Source of the DNA: Wurfbainia villosa
Taxonomy: Eukaryota; Streptophyta; Magnoliopsida; Zingiberales; Zingiberaceae
NCBI GenBank assembly: GCA_025175895.1
Contig: CM045993.1
Span: 49,418,621 to 49,482,620, forward strand
DNA: 64,000 nucleotides
Direction: 5' to 3'
The notes below the pieces were generated by a model, which was not told the origin of the DNA, ran no database searches, and saw nothing but the letters and a program-made list of their open reading frames with translations. Shown one piece after another: positions 46,234-58,312 of the stretch. Made by a program: the position numbers and the translations under genes. The stretch's first letter is position 1. Every line of letters starts with the position of its first letter.

Positions 46234-46906
46234 TAAGGAGAAATTTGGGACTAATGTCCCTAGAAAAACCTTACCTAGGGAATCTATTAGAAAAATTGAA
46301 GACCACCTAGGTTTTAATCCCAAATGGACTAGGCATATGCCTAGAAAGAACAATGCCCAAAGATTAAATCAAAATTCAAAAATTGGGCAATTAGAGTTTG
46401 AAAATTAAGCCTTGAGCTCAAGGCTTGAGAAACTTTAAAAGATCCTTGCAAAAATGACAAATCAAATGAAAAGGTCAAATGGTAAAACTCTAGGGTCTAG
46501 AAGTCAAAGTCAAAACTTAGGGCCTATGAGACAAGCGTCATCCAAGGGTAAGCAAGGTTTGGGTCACAAACTTAAGCCCAAGGAAACTTATCATAATGTT
46601 CCATTTGATTATGGAACTAAATCTAGGCCAAGGAAGACCAAGGTCAATAGGGAAGTCATCCCTAAGGTTGACCAAGGTAGGTGCCTAGTGGCTAGGGTTT
46701 CGAAGAAACCTAGGGTGGACACTAAGAAGGTTACAAGGGGAGTCACCCCTAGAGTTAACCATGATAGGACCCAAATGACCAAGGCTCCTAAGCCTAGGAG
46801 GGTCATTAGGAAGGTATCTAGGGAAGATATCCCTAAGGAATACCTAGTTAACCCAAGGAGCTCAAACAAGTATTGGGTTCCTAAAAGTGTGATTCCATCA
46901 CGCTAA
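46234..46906 (+). pseudogene. gag: F1 gag-like gene, carboxy-terminal part
   Basis: Continues after solo LTR X: EKFGTNVPRKTLPRESIRK, GFNPKWTRHMPRKNNAQRLN, a TAA near 46406, then a short coiled-coil-like segment and, from 46454, an open 150-codon basic tail (RPRKTKVNREVIPK repeated with changes, QMTKAPKPRRVIRKVSREDI) ending YWVPKSVIPSR at TAA 46904. The repeated VxREVIPK/VTRGVTPR segments suggest internal duplication. It matches F2 at 31199-31350. The WVPK end also resembles the WVPK runs near the Gag end of family B. Confidence 0.8.
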
Positions 46907-47519
46907 GTGGGTTGGAGGTGTTCACTTGAATTGGTGGGTAGTTAAGCATTATAAAGTTAACACTTTATAGCATTTTTAAGGTTATGTGACACCTTGGAAA
47001 TAAGTTTGAATTTTAATCCTAAAGGATTTTAGGATGTGCCAATAACCCTTGAGAATTGAGAAAAAATTGATTAAACTTGGCACATGTAGACTTAGACGTA
47101 TTGGTGTGCAATTTGGGGTTTTGGCACACTTTGGGAATTAGTGTATCAAGAAAATTATCTTAAGGCTTAGAAATTACATTTAAGATTGATACTCAAGTAC
47201 TACATATCTTGATGTCCCATACTTACCATGCTTCATGTGATTTATCATATGTTTGCATGGAAGGAATGTTTATGGTGTATTGCATCTCACAAAATAGATC
47301 ATTCACCTTGATTGTGTATTTCAACACTTAGAAAGGGTGAGATGCTAGGATTTGAAACTATTGGATGTTAATGCTTGTAAAAATGAAATAAAATACCAAA
47401 ATACATTAACAAATACATGAACATAGGCATAACACTAATATATTCGATATACATGAATAAACATGGTAAAATGAAACAAATTGAGTGAAGAAATCGAAAT
47501 TCACTTAATTTTAGAACTG
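46907..47519 (+). other. F1 untranslated stretch between gag and cassette
   Basis: No gene. Up to about 47150 it parallels F2 (GGATTTTAGGATGTGCCAAT, TTTTGGCACAC). From there the sequence is absent from F2, which marks the left edge of the cassette. Confidence 0.65.
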
Positions 47520-47870
47520 AAAATCAGTTATCAGTCGACTGATAACACTGTAGTATGATACCGCGAGCCCAGCAATCGAGTGCTACTTTCAGGACTTGAC
47601 TGGTTTGTACATCATTCAACTGATGTTACTGTTCATCGGGGATGAAGAGACAACAGTCGAGTGGCTCATCCAGCAGTCGAGTGCTGGTCACATCAGTCGA
47701 CTGACGACCAATATCAGTCGACTAATGGGATTGTAGCTTTGCACAGAACATTCGACAGTCGAGTGCTGAGCCCGAGCAGTCAACTACCGGTTCGGTGAAC
47801 CATTCACTAAACCGCTATCAGTCGATTGATGCCCCACATCAGTCGACTAACGTCGTAATTTTATAATGCT
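47520..47870 (+). promoter_or_regulatory. Internal U3-like palindrome array and TATA of F1
   Basis: ATCAGTCGACTG-type sites at about 47531, 47693, 47714 and 47837, with related CAGTCGAGTG sites between, then ATTTTATAATGC at 47858. The stretch GCACAGAACATTCGACAGTCGAGTG matches the LTR U3 form near 41131, in two pieces. It looks like a diverged LTR promoter placed before the internal ORF. Confidence 0.6.
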
Positions 47871-48296
47871 AACCCGCTAGGGTTCGGCGTCTTCACACTT
47901 TCTTCGCATGTCTCCTTCTGTCCGGTTGCTTCCAATCCTCTCCGACCAGCCTTCTCACGTCCACGCCAGTGACCAAAAGCCTTAGGTTTGGAAGCTATCT
48001 CTGTCATTTGTGTTTTTGGTCGCTCTATCACTAAAATGACATCTCACAACCTCCATTTTCTCCTCCGGCGTTAGGGTTCCGACGATATCTTCTTTCTGGC
48101 GATCTTCCGGCGTTCTCTCCGGCAAGTAGGCTGCCCAGTTAGGCCCTCACAACCATCAATCTAATAATGACACCAAAGTATACCTCTAAACCCTTTTAAA
48201 CCCTAATTTCTTTTACACCACATTTTGATCTAATCATGGTATTTGTGTCATTACATTGCATTGCATTGTATTCATCATATAATCATGTAGAAGACA

Positions 48297-49555
48297 ACGT
48301 CGGAATGACCTAAATGAGGGTGTATCACGTTTGTACCAACTGATGGCAGTTAGTACATAGATGAGCGATTTTTTAGATACTATTATGGCGACGTCATTGA
48401 GATTTTACTGCATTATCAGCTGATGAAGATCACCCTTTGCAATCATGCTGTTAATGATGACCTCCTCAAGGAATTTTACCAAAACTTGAGGAAGGTAGAC
48501 AATAGCCCTACCTACATCACTTGCATTGCAAAACGTGACCTGGAGTTCACTCCTGCGATCTTGCAGGAGTTCTTGGAGTTTAGGGCATCGGATGACACCT
48601 TCATCTTTTATCCTACTTTTGATGCACCTCTTCCGGTTCATTTGACTACATCTCATTTGATTCCATGCATGAGCACTTCTTCTGTCATCCTCGCCCACCA
48701 GCTCAAAACCTCTTCCCTATGAATGAATTATCTGCACCTGACAATGTTCTTTACAAAGTCATTGTTGGGTGCTTTCTTCCGATCGTAACTCGGGGCCAGG
48801 CCAAGATCAGGCCTCCCTATCTCTTTCTCATGTATGCCATGCTTCATCGGTTGGATGTGAACATTGCATTGAACATTTTTCATTCCATTGTCCATTTCAT
48901 ATCCCCTATACAAGGGAAAGTTCATATGCCTTTTGGACACATTATCACAGCATGGTTAGAATCCATTGGCATTAACATATCCAGGGGATCATTGAGGGTG
49001 CTATCCAAAGTATACGACTACATCTCAGTGCGTAACTTCACATTGGCTGGGTTGCAGACTGGCACTGGACAGATGGAGTTGGCATCTCGGCCTCAGCCCG
49101 TCGGGCAAGAGGAGCTGACCATGGAGCCTGGAGAGCCTGCAGGATAGCATGAGGGATCCAATGATGCAAAGGATGACCCTGTGCCAGTAGATGCACCAAC
49201 AGCAGTTCTCTTAGATCATGTTGCACAGTTGGAGGTCAAATTTGAGGAATACCAGCGGACTGTTGACTCATGACTGGCCAAGATCAGATTGGAGCAGTCC
49301 TCCATTGGTCAAGGGTTGAGTCAGCAGCTTAGCCAGATGGAGGAGTGCTACAGTCGGATGGAGGAGCGCCAGAGCCGGAAGGAGCAACGCCAGATTGATA
49401 TATACGAGATGATGCAAACCTGGATGCTGAGCCAGCAGTCTCCACCTCCTCCACCATCTGTCGGGGATGATAGCTACACACATATATGGGATCTTGTTTT
49501 TAGTTTCGTAGTGAGGTTGAGAGTTTTAGACATATATTTTTCTTGTAAAAACTGA
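48297..49555 (+). pseudogene. F1 cassette ORF, 'putative plant transposon protein'-like
   Basis: Three segments read as one protein. 48423-48722 holds LLKEFYQNLRKVDNSPTYIT and FTPAILQEFLEFRASDD. From about 48640 another frame gives NELSAPDNVLYKVIVGCFLP, PPYLFLMYAMLHRLDVNIAL and GKVHMPFGHIITAWLESIGI to TAG 49145. The same frame continues past TGA near 49271 as a coiled-coil tail (LSQQLSQMEECYSRMEERQS) to 49555. The pattern of FY-N-L, a predicted hydrophobic INxxxLIxxHI-like block and a carboxy coiled coil resembles the plant transposon protein domain (Pfam PF20167 type); recalled, not searched. Role unknown. Confidence 0.6.
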
Positions 49556-51104
49556 AGTTATATTTGAATGAAATATTTTGTTTATAGAAAATCATGTATT
49601 TTTGTCTGATTATGTGGGTGTTAATGTCTTTATATATTCAAATTTGCCATGTCATGACATCACATTTTATTTTATCATATGACATGTCATGATATTGTTT
49701 AGAATTATTTTCTATGTTATGTTCATTTTTAGAGCCTATTCATATGTCATGACATCATGATCATTGGTTATGCTTATTTATGATTATCATTTATGCCATG
49801 ATCATTCATGCATTAATTAAAATTGAGTTAAAGATTATGGCATGATTTGAAGTCCCATCTATAAGGAAGTCAATAGAGTTGCCTAGAAAATGCATGAGGT
49901 CATAATAACCCTAATCCCACATCTCACAATTACATTGACTTATGTGTGCTTAATACATCTTAGATACATGTGAGATGTTAGGAAAATAAGTTAAGTTCAA
50001 GGTGCTTAGATAGTGTATCTAGATGAACTTAAACTTATCTCAATCATCAATAAGAATAATGAGGAAAGCTAATGTACAAGTCATGTACATCTAGCCAATA
50101 GTCCATGGTTCAAAATATGTTTTCAAAAACATTTTAAAATACCTTTAGAAAACCTTAGTGAAGTCTATCTTTTGATAGCAATCACCATTGAAGAAGTTGA
50201 TACAAAGTAGATCAAAAACATTAAAGTTTTAATGGTTTTTAAACTTTGTATCAATCTCCTATTTTAATGGGTAAAATATTTTTCTAACAATTTTCACCCA
50301 TTGTATTGGTCATAAGTATTATACGTATGAAGTTTCATGATTTTTTGAATTATGTATAATTATTTATGAATTTATGAAATTCATTTCGATGAATTTTTAT
50401 CAATCGATCACCGATGACAATGATCGATGATGACTTCACGATCGTGATATCCGAGACTGATCGTGATAAGCTAATTTCGAGAAAAACAAGGTTGTTTAGC
50501 CCATTTTCAGCTATGGTAAAGTTCCCTAACCACTCCTAACCCTAGGATATGCTTTTGGAAGCATTATAAAGGGTGAAAATCCATTGGATATGGATTTGGA
50601 GAGTTGTTAGGGTGATGTATCAAATTCAAGGGGTTGGAAAGTTCAATGTTGAACTTTGAACCTTATTTTTCATGGTTTAGAGTTCCTATTAGCTTAGGGA
50701 CTTCCCAAGCACATTGTTGGTGCAATGGTCAAAGGGGGAGCAAGCCTTTAGGGGGAGGTATTCATCATGGGATGATGGATAATATTTTTCCTCATAAGGG
50801 GGAAATAAGAATTTTGAGATACCTAATATTGAAATTGGGAGAGTTTGTAGGATTGCCTCTCTTGAGTGATATGTGACTTATCACTAGGAAGATTGTAGGC
50901 GTCCTAGGTATTTTTGGACCAAGGGAGAGATTATAAGATCTCATTGGGAAATGAGACATTGACCTCTTTGGAGAAAACCTTTTTGATGTTAGTCAAAAAG
51001 GGGAAGAATGTTTGGGAGAATTTATGGGATTACAAATTTGGGATAATTGGTAAAAAGATTTAAGTTAGAGTTCCGACTCAAAGGTATGTGTTTTTGTCAA
51101 ACAT
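49556..51104 (+). other. F1 3' non-coding region with purine tracts
   Basis: No gene. Parallels F2 31660-33150. The TTGATACAAAGT/ACTTTGTATCAA stem is at about 50197 and 50261. Purine blocks near 50735 (AAAGGGGGAGCA), 50795 (AAGGGGGAAATAAG), 50920 (AAGGGAGAGATTA) and 50998 (AAAGGGGAAGAA) precede the final tract. Confidence 0.65.
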
Positions 51105-51119
51105 AAAAAAGGGAGAGAT
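51105..51119 (+). other. F1 polypurine tract
   Basis: AAAAAAGGGAGAGAT immediately before the 3' LTR start TGTTGGTGC at 51120. Confidence 0.88.
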
Positions 51120-51480
51120 TGTTGGTGCAATCGGCCCAGGTCACAATTGACCGGACTCGAGTTTGACTCGAGCGATGTTTTGATGTTTGACATGAAGGTT
51201 TGACATTGATGTCTGATAATGTTTTAGGGAGATTATTGGTACAATCGACCCGGATCATGATTGACCGGACTCGAGTTTGACTCGAGGAGGATTTTGATGG
51301 TTAACTGGTGTTGACCATGTCATGGAAAGTCCAAGTCTTGAGTACTTGGCATGTAAAGTCCAAGCATGGGTCTTGGCAAAGAAAAGTCCAAGCATGGGTC
51401 TTGGCATGGAAAGTCCAATATGGGTTGGCAAGTAAAGTCCAAGGGTGTATTCTTGGCCACGTAAGTCCAAGGGTGTAGTC
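51120..51480 (+). repeat. F1 3' LTR, left part
   Basis: Matches 40302-40618 of the 5' LTR, and includes the start duplication and the first hairpin units. It is cut at TAGTC (51476-51480) by an antisense family-A solo LTR. Confidence 0.92.
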
Positions 51481-53691
51481 TGATGGCAATGTACTATTCC
51501 TCGGAATACTCATCGGCTCCCATATCCCCGGATTAAAATTTTCACCAATGAAAACTAATCCGGATGTGATGAGTTTCCTAAGAACAACCAATTCATCGTC
51601 GTTCTAATGACTCGAGCGATCGCTTGAACAAACTAGTTGTTCAAGCAACACAACTCTTCTAGTCGGTTAGCCGCGGAAGAGACGACGGACGGATCGCCTG
51701 TTTTTGTGTTTATCTTCGGGGTCCATGATTATACAAATACATACAAATGTAAACTAGTATAATCAACACATACTAACATAAAGAACATAAGCTAGCATAT
51801 CAAATAAGAACATGCAAAGAACAATAATAAAAGTTGTAAAACTTTTATACCTCTTGATCTTTTATCGTATGTCCTAACCTCCTTGTAGACTTCGTGTGGG
51901 CGAAGATCCTCCACAAGTTGAAGCTTCCTAGATCTTCTTCAATCCAAAGAAAGAAGAACTCTCTTTCCCTTCTTGCTTGAGCCAACCACCAATCCACAAA
52001 GGATTGATGCGGCCGACCCCAAGAATAGAGAGAACAAAATGAAAACCACCAAGGAACCAAACTAGGGACAAACCCTAGCTTCTAGTGCCGCCGGCCAAGA
52101 TAATGTGAAGAGGAGAAAGGGAATATGTTGGGCGCCGGCCAAGGTGGAGGGAATAGAGGAAGGAGCCGGTCACACCCTAGGAAGAAGAAGAGCTCCTCTC
52201 CTATAGTTTCCGCCCACCTTCTTGCAAACCCTAGCCGCCCAACCATAGGTGCCAAACCCTAATTATGGTTTCCTCCTTAGGCTTTCTTGGCGCCCAACCA
52301 AGATGGAAGGAAGAGATCTAGGAACCGGCCACCTTTCCTAGGAAGAAGAAGAACTCTTACACAAGTTGCCGCCCACTTTCTTTCCATACCTTGGCTGCCC
52401 AACCAAAGAGCCAAACCCTAATCCAATTAGGGTTTCCTCCTTAGGGTTTCTTGCCGCCCAAGCAATGAGAGGCTAAACCCTAATTTCCATCATCCATCAT
52501 CATGAACCAACATCAATCTTTTCCGCCCACCCTAAGCCACCCTTTTATAGAGTTAGGGATAGGCCTTGGTTTAATCTCCACCGTCGGTTCTAGGGTTTTA
52601 ATCTCAACCGTTGGATCTAGGGTTTCATCCCAACCGTCGGATCTTGGGATTTAATCTCAACCGTCGGTTCTAGGGTTTCATCCCAACTGTCGGATCAAGG
52701 GATTTAATCTCAACCGTCGGTTCTAGGGTTTCATCTCAACCGTCGAATCTAGGGATTTAATCTCAATCATTTGATCTAGACTTCATGAGGTTTATATTAG
52801 GCTACGATAGGGACCATGAGGAGGAGTTAGATCTTGGCCACCCAATGGATCGGAACCACACAAACTTAATCCATCAATGATGTTCCATTCCACTAGAGGA
52901 TCATCATTGAATTACCTCACCAACCCCCATAAATTAATATGGGCTCCATATATTATTTGTACATCCATCTCTCCGTGTTTAAGATATCGAATGTCCGTCA
53001 ATTAATTGATTTACTGACCATCAATTAATTAACATCTAACTCCTCGAGTAGTACCACTCAACCTTATCATCATGTTGACTAAGTCAACCTGCAGGGTTTA
53101 CATGATGAACCTTATGAGCTCCATAAGGGGACATCATCAACCTAATATATAGGACACGGTTTCCTTTTATAATCAACGACACACCATGTAAATAATATCA
53201 TTTCCCAACTTACCGGGCATATTGATTTAATCCATCTAAATCTCACCCATTGGTAAATCAAAGAAATAAATACTAAGTACATGTTCCTGTTATTATAGCG
53301 GGATTAAGAGCATTACAACATAATATCCGAGGTCCGATTCAATTATGTAGTCAGCAATAAATTGAATCACCTCTATGTCGGTCCTGCTCAATACACCTAA
53401 GTGTACTAGTGTAACTCTATGTTCAAGACAAAACAATACCAAGCTACACTACAACCATGCCAATGGTTTGTCCAAAACCATCTTGGTTGTGAGCCTCTAC
53501 TTATACTCTACAAGGGACTGATAACATGATCTTCTGTGCCACACCCAAGCACCATGTTATCTACAATATAAAGTATTAGACAATATGCACATATATCATA
53601 AATATAAAGTGCAAACAATGATCATGTGATTCTTATTTCAAAATAAAGATGTTCATACAAAAGAGCTAGGCTTTCAGTATACATCCCAACA
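51481..53691 (-). mobile_element. Family-A solo LTR, antisense, with target duplication
   Basis: 2211 bp, TGATGG to CCAACA on the plus strand, flanked by TAGTC at 51476-51480 and 53692-53696. It has no internal sequence. The U3 repeat block (AACCGTCGGTTCTAGGGTTT and variants) is expanded to about seven units at 52570-52770, against three to four in its relatives. Confidence 0.93.
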
Positions 53692-54908
53692 TAGTCTTGG
53701 TGGGGAAAGTCCAAGTCATGAGTACTTAACATTTGGAAAGTCCAAGGGGTTTAATATTGGTGGCATAAAGTCCAAGGGTGAAGTCTTGGCACATAAGTCC
53801 AATGGTTGGCGGCGTAAAGTCCAAGCGGAGTCTTGGAAGCGTAAGTCCAATGTGCCTTGGCGATGTAGACACCGTTAGCATGACATAGCTGATGGAAGCA
53901 CCTGAAGGCTAGCGTATGGATGAACAAGTAATGGATGACTTGGAGGGATCCGATAGGCATGAGGCTGACGGAGGTGGCTAGAAGGCTTAGGTCTAGGCTA
54001 CGGGTGGTCTAGCAAGTATGGGGGCACCATATATGGGTTAAACCTCATGTTTGAGGTGTATCAGTCGACTGGTGTGAGTCAACTAAGGTTTGACTGCAGG
54101 AAGTGTCCTAGTAGTCGACTGCCAGAGGTGGGCAGTCGACTGCTGGCCTGATCAGTCGACCAATCAAGGTGATCAGTCGACTAATGGCCTAAATTTCGGG
54201 CATAGAATGTTCTCCAGTTTAGTGATCGGCCCGATAACTCAACTGGTTAAGACATCAGTTGACTGATGGGTTTGGTCAGTCGACTGATGGTGTATCCGTT
54301 GGATTTTTCTAGCATGGATGTAGCCATTGTCTCACAACAACAGTGGCATTAATCGACTGATGGTCCCGAACAGTCGACTGATAGGCAAAAATCTAGCCTG
54401 ATTGCATGTTATAAAAGCAACTCGAAAGAGGGATTTTGCCAGTGATTTCTTGGGCATTTTTTAGGCGATTTGCTGGTGCAAATCAGGGTCTTCAAGCACG
54501 GTTCAAGCGATTAACAAGAAAGCAATCCTAAAGCTCTTGTAAACTTGTTTTCTTATTTGTAATTGCATTTTATTGTTGTATCTTGCTTGTATTTATTTCT
54601 TACTGTTGTAAGAGTTATTGTACGAGATTTGTCCGCCTTTGACGTGTTGTCGATAAGGAGTTTATTGTTTAGTGGAGTTTGTCGCATTGCTAGAGCTCTT
54701 TAGAGCTCAATCCATGGAGTATGAACCGTTTGGTTCCGAACCACGTTATATCTTGTGTAGTGTTTGTGATTATGTCTCGTGTATTGTTTTTATTATTATT
54801 ATTCCACTGCGCACTAACATGATTTGTAAATGCAATCACAAATGAATTCCATCGACGCATCAAAAATGCTATTCACCCGCCCCTCTAACGGCTACCAAAT
54901 CTTTAACA
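53692..54908 (+). repeat. F1 3' LTR, right part
   Basis: Resumes with TAGTCTTGGTGGGG and completes the hairpin array (to about 53870), the CAGTCGACTG array (54060-54385) and the end CAAATCTTTAACA. Both parts sum to about 1573 bp. Confidence 0.92.
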
Positions 54909-55281
54909 GAGAATAGGTAGGGGAGTTAATTCTCCTACTAGGTAGAGGCGGGGATAAAGGAAGAGAGGGGGAGGGAGAATGTTCTTCTTGAAGGGAGGGG
55001 GGGAAGGATTAAAGGAGTAACATCCTCCCCTGAAGGCTCGGAAATGACAAGATTGTGATGTCTATTTAGCTTTAGAGGGGGAGGGGGATGAGAAGAGTGG
55101 GAGGAAGAAGATACTGGAAGGGTCGAGAACTAGGGGCATCCTCCCTGCGAGGGCGAAGTCTTTTGCGGGGAGAGAAAGAAATGATGGGGGATTTGCCCCT
55201 AGCTTGTTTCTTTAAGGGTTTCTTTTTAGCATCAATAATCATTTCCCCTCTAACTCTGGCATCCAACATCACATTGTCTAC
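54909..55281 (-). pseudogene. Locus K: basic and Pro-rich part of the coiled-coil protein
   Basis: Resumes locus K after F1. On the minus strand the frame VDNVMLDARVRGEMIIDAKK, then KKQARGKSPIISFSPRKRLRP, is open from the family-A LTR border to 55072. Pro-rich sequence then continues in other frames (for example HSSHPPPPLKLNRHHN, RRINSPTYS) into 40301. It is upstream of the coiled-coil part at 39205-40301 and probably the same gene. The basic run looks like a nuclear-localisation or nucleic-acid-binding stretch. The amino end is lost at the LTR insertion. Confidence 0.5.
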
Positions 55282-57205
55282 TGTTGGGATGTATACTGAA
55301 AGCCTAGCTCTTTTGTATGAACATTTTTATTTTGAAATAAGAATCACATGATCATTGTTTGCACTTAATATTTATTATATGTGTGCATATTGTCTAATAC
55401 TTTATATTGTAGATAACATGGTGCTTGGTGTGGCATAGAAGATCATGTTATCAGTCCCTTGTAGAATATAAGTAGAGGCTCACAACCAAGATGGTTTTGG
55501 ACAAACCATTGGCATGGTTGTAGTGTAGCTTGGTATTGGTTTGTCTTGAACATAGAGTTACACTAGTACACTTAGGTGTATTGAGCAGGATCGACATAGA
55601 GGTGATTCAATTTATTGCTGACTACATAATTGAATCGGACCTCAGATATTATGTTGTACATGCTCTTAATCCCAATATAATAACGGGCATATGTACTTAG
55701 TATTTATTTCTTTGATTTAACAAAGGGTGAGATTTAAATGGATTAAATCAATATGCCCGGTAAGTTGGGAAATGATATTATTTACATGGTGTGCCGTTAA
55801 TTATAGGAGGAAACCGTGTCCTATATATTAGGTTGATGATGTCCCCTTGAGGAGCTCAAAGGGTTCATCATGTAAACCCTGCAGGTTGACTTAGTCAACA
55901 TGATGATAAGGTTGAGTGGTACTACTCGAGGAGTTAGATGTTAATTGATTGATGGTCAATAAATCAATTAATTGACGGACATTCGATATCTTAAACACGG
56001 AGAGATGGATGTACAAATAATGTATGGAGCCCATATTAATTTATGGGAGTTGGTGAGGTAATTCAATGATGATTCTCTAGTGGAATGGAACATCATTGAT
56101 GGATCAAGTTTGTGTGGTTTCGATCCATCGGGTGGCCAAGATCCAACTCCTCCTCATGGTCCCTATTGTAGCCTATTAAAACCTCATGGAGCCTAGATCC
56201 AATGATGGAAAACAAAACTCTAGATCCGACGGTGGAGATTAAATCTCTAGATCCGACGGTTGAGATTAAATCTCTAGATCCGACGGTTGAGATTAAATCC
56301 CTATAACCAACGGTGGAGATTAAAACAAGGCTTAAGCCTAACTCTATAAAAGGGGGCTTAAGGTGGGCGGCAAGAAGGTTGGTTGTTTTTGGAGATTAGG
56401 GTTTTGCCTATCATTAGCTTGGGCGGCAAGAAATCCTAGGAAGGTTTGGGTTTGGTTGGGCGGCTAGGATTTGGGAGGTGGAGTGGGCGGCAACAATAGG
56501 AGAGGTTCCCTTCTTCTTCCAAAGGGGTTGTCGGCACCTATCTCTCTTCCCTCTACCTTGGTCGGTGCTCAACCTATTCCTTCTCTCCTCTTCACTCCAT
56601 CTAGGGCCGGTGACACAAAGGGGTTGTAGGGTCTTCTATTGCTCCCCTTTGGCCGGTCTTTCTCTCATCCTTTTCCTCTTGGCTGGCGGCACTAGAAGCT
56701 AGGGATTGTTCCCTTGTTTGGTTCCTTGGTTGGCAATCTTGTTCTCTATTTTCTTGGGGCCGGCGGCATCAAGCTTTTGTGGCTTGGTGGTTGGCTCAAG
56801 CATGAAGGGAAGGAGAGTTCTTCTTTCTTTTGATTGAAGAAGATCTAGGAAGCTTCAACTTGTGGAGGATCTTCGCCCACACGAAGTCTACAAGGAGGTT
56901 AGGACATACGATAGAAGATCAAGAGGTATAAAAGTTTTACAAGTTTTATTATTGATCTTTGCATGTTCTTATTAATATGTTTGTACGTGTTGGTTATACA
57001 TGTCTACATCCATATGTATTTGTATAATCATCGACCCCGAAGATAAACACAAAAACTGGCGATCCGTCCATCGTCTCTTCCGCGGCTAACCGACTAGAAG
57101 AGTATTGTTGCTTGAACAACTAGTTTGTTCAAGCGATTGCTCAAGTCATTAGTACAACGACGAATTGGTTGAGCTTAGGAAACTCATTCCATCCGGATTA
57201 GTTTT
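55282..57205 (+). repeat. Family-A LTR, interrupted by B2
   Basis: Starts TGTTGGGATGTATACTG. U3 repeats at 56215-56320 and TATAAAA near 56345. It runs to CATCCGGATTAGTTTT, where B2 is inserted; about 90 bp of LTR should lie beyond the window. Whether it is solo cannot be told. The frames 55072-55351 (plus) and 56478-56702 are non-coding. Confidence 0.88.
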
Positions 57206-58310
57206 TGTTGGTGCAGTGGGCACCTAAGTCAATCCTAAGTTTTGATTATAGCAAACGATACAAAGTTAAGCTTATATTGTTATCTCACGAGCTAAATCAA
57301 GTGTGCAGAAAAGTCTCATGCTGGAGCTGAAGGCTAGCGACACCCGGAGGAAGCCGCGGTGGTCGGGCAATACTCGAGTTACTTCGGAGGGAGCCGAAGG
57401 AATCGAGTGGAAGGCCGGAAGCAAAAGCGACACGTAAGTATCGAGGTAAGCTCGTGTGTGCGAGCGTAAGTGAGGTCGTATCCTCTTTACGGGGATGATC
57501 TTAAGCATAGATCCGACCAAATACATCCCATAGATGGTCTAGGTCGAGATCGGATGGTCGGAGGCCGTCAAAATAATGTTTTCTTTGAGCTAACTTTGCC
57601 TTTAGCATCCCGATCGCACTTGGAGGACTCGATCGCCACAAACAATGATCGCTGAAGGTCAAGACTGATCGATGCTGCCATCAGTCGACTGATGATGGCC
57701 ATCAGTCGACTGATGGTCAATGATCAGATTCAAGGAGTCAAGGATTATCACCAAATTTCAAGGGAAGATGTGCTCAAATTTGATTGGCTAGGGTTCCTCT
57801 CGAAAAGGGGCTCAAAGGCTATAAAAGGAGGGCCAAACCTAGGGTTTCACATAATTTTTCTAAGTGCTCAAAAGCCTCAGATTCTGTTGCAACTCTCGAC
57901 AACGAAGTCCTTCCATTCACGTCTAGGTTTAACTTTCCTTATTATTTTTTACGTCGGTATTAGTTTTTTTATCGCTTGTCATTTACATTTCCGGAGCTTT
58001 TATCGTATACGAGGAGAGGGGGAGTGTCCCTCTATCTCAAGTTTTTGTGGTTCCTTCTTGTATCGATTAACTCCTACCTCTAACGAGGAGGAGTTCCTTT
58101 AGTGCTTTTGCCCTCCGTACGTGGTCAAAGACCACTAGGGCCTTGGAGTAGTAGCCGAAGGCTACCAACCAAGTAAAACTTCATTGTCTTTATTTACTTT
58201 ACATTTCCGCTGCAATTAATTAATTATCTCTCGAGTTTTAATGAACGAAAGAAAAAGAAAAGGTTTTTCGCTATTCACCCCCCCCTCTAGCGAACCGCAT
58301 CGATCCAACA
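57206..58310 (+). repeat. B2 5' LTR
   Basis: 1105 bp, TGTTGG to CCAACA. The first ~350 bp match B1 LTRs, then U3 carries CAGTCGACTG at 57682-57691 and 57703-57712 where B1 has TTCAACCGG repeats. TATAAAA at 57820-57826. Confidence 0.92.
57820..57826 (+). promoter_or_regulatory. B2 LTR TATA box
   Basis: GGCTATAAAAGGAGGGCC, identical in context to B1. Confidence 0.65.
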
Positions 58311-58312
58311 AT

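Larger units (their letters stand above)
40302..54908 (+). mobile_element. Non-autonomous LTR retrotransposon F1
   Basis: Full-length element with 5' LTR, primer site, gag, extra ORF cassette, purine tracts and 3' LTR, flanked by GAGAA (40297-40301 and 54909-54913). It occupies 14.6 kb, or about 9.1 kb after removing two later solo LTRs. No protease, integrase, RT or RNase H can be found, and no deletion scar is obvious, so it should have depended on pol proteins from elsewhere. Its purine-tract series and the CTATTCACCCCC LTR end are shared with family B, the likeliest helper (inference). Confidence 0.9.
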
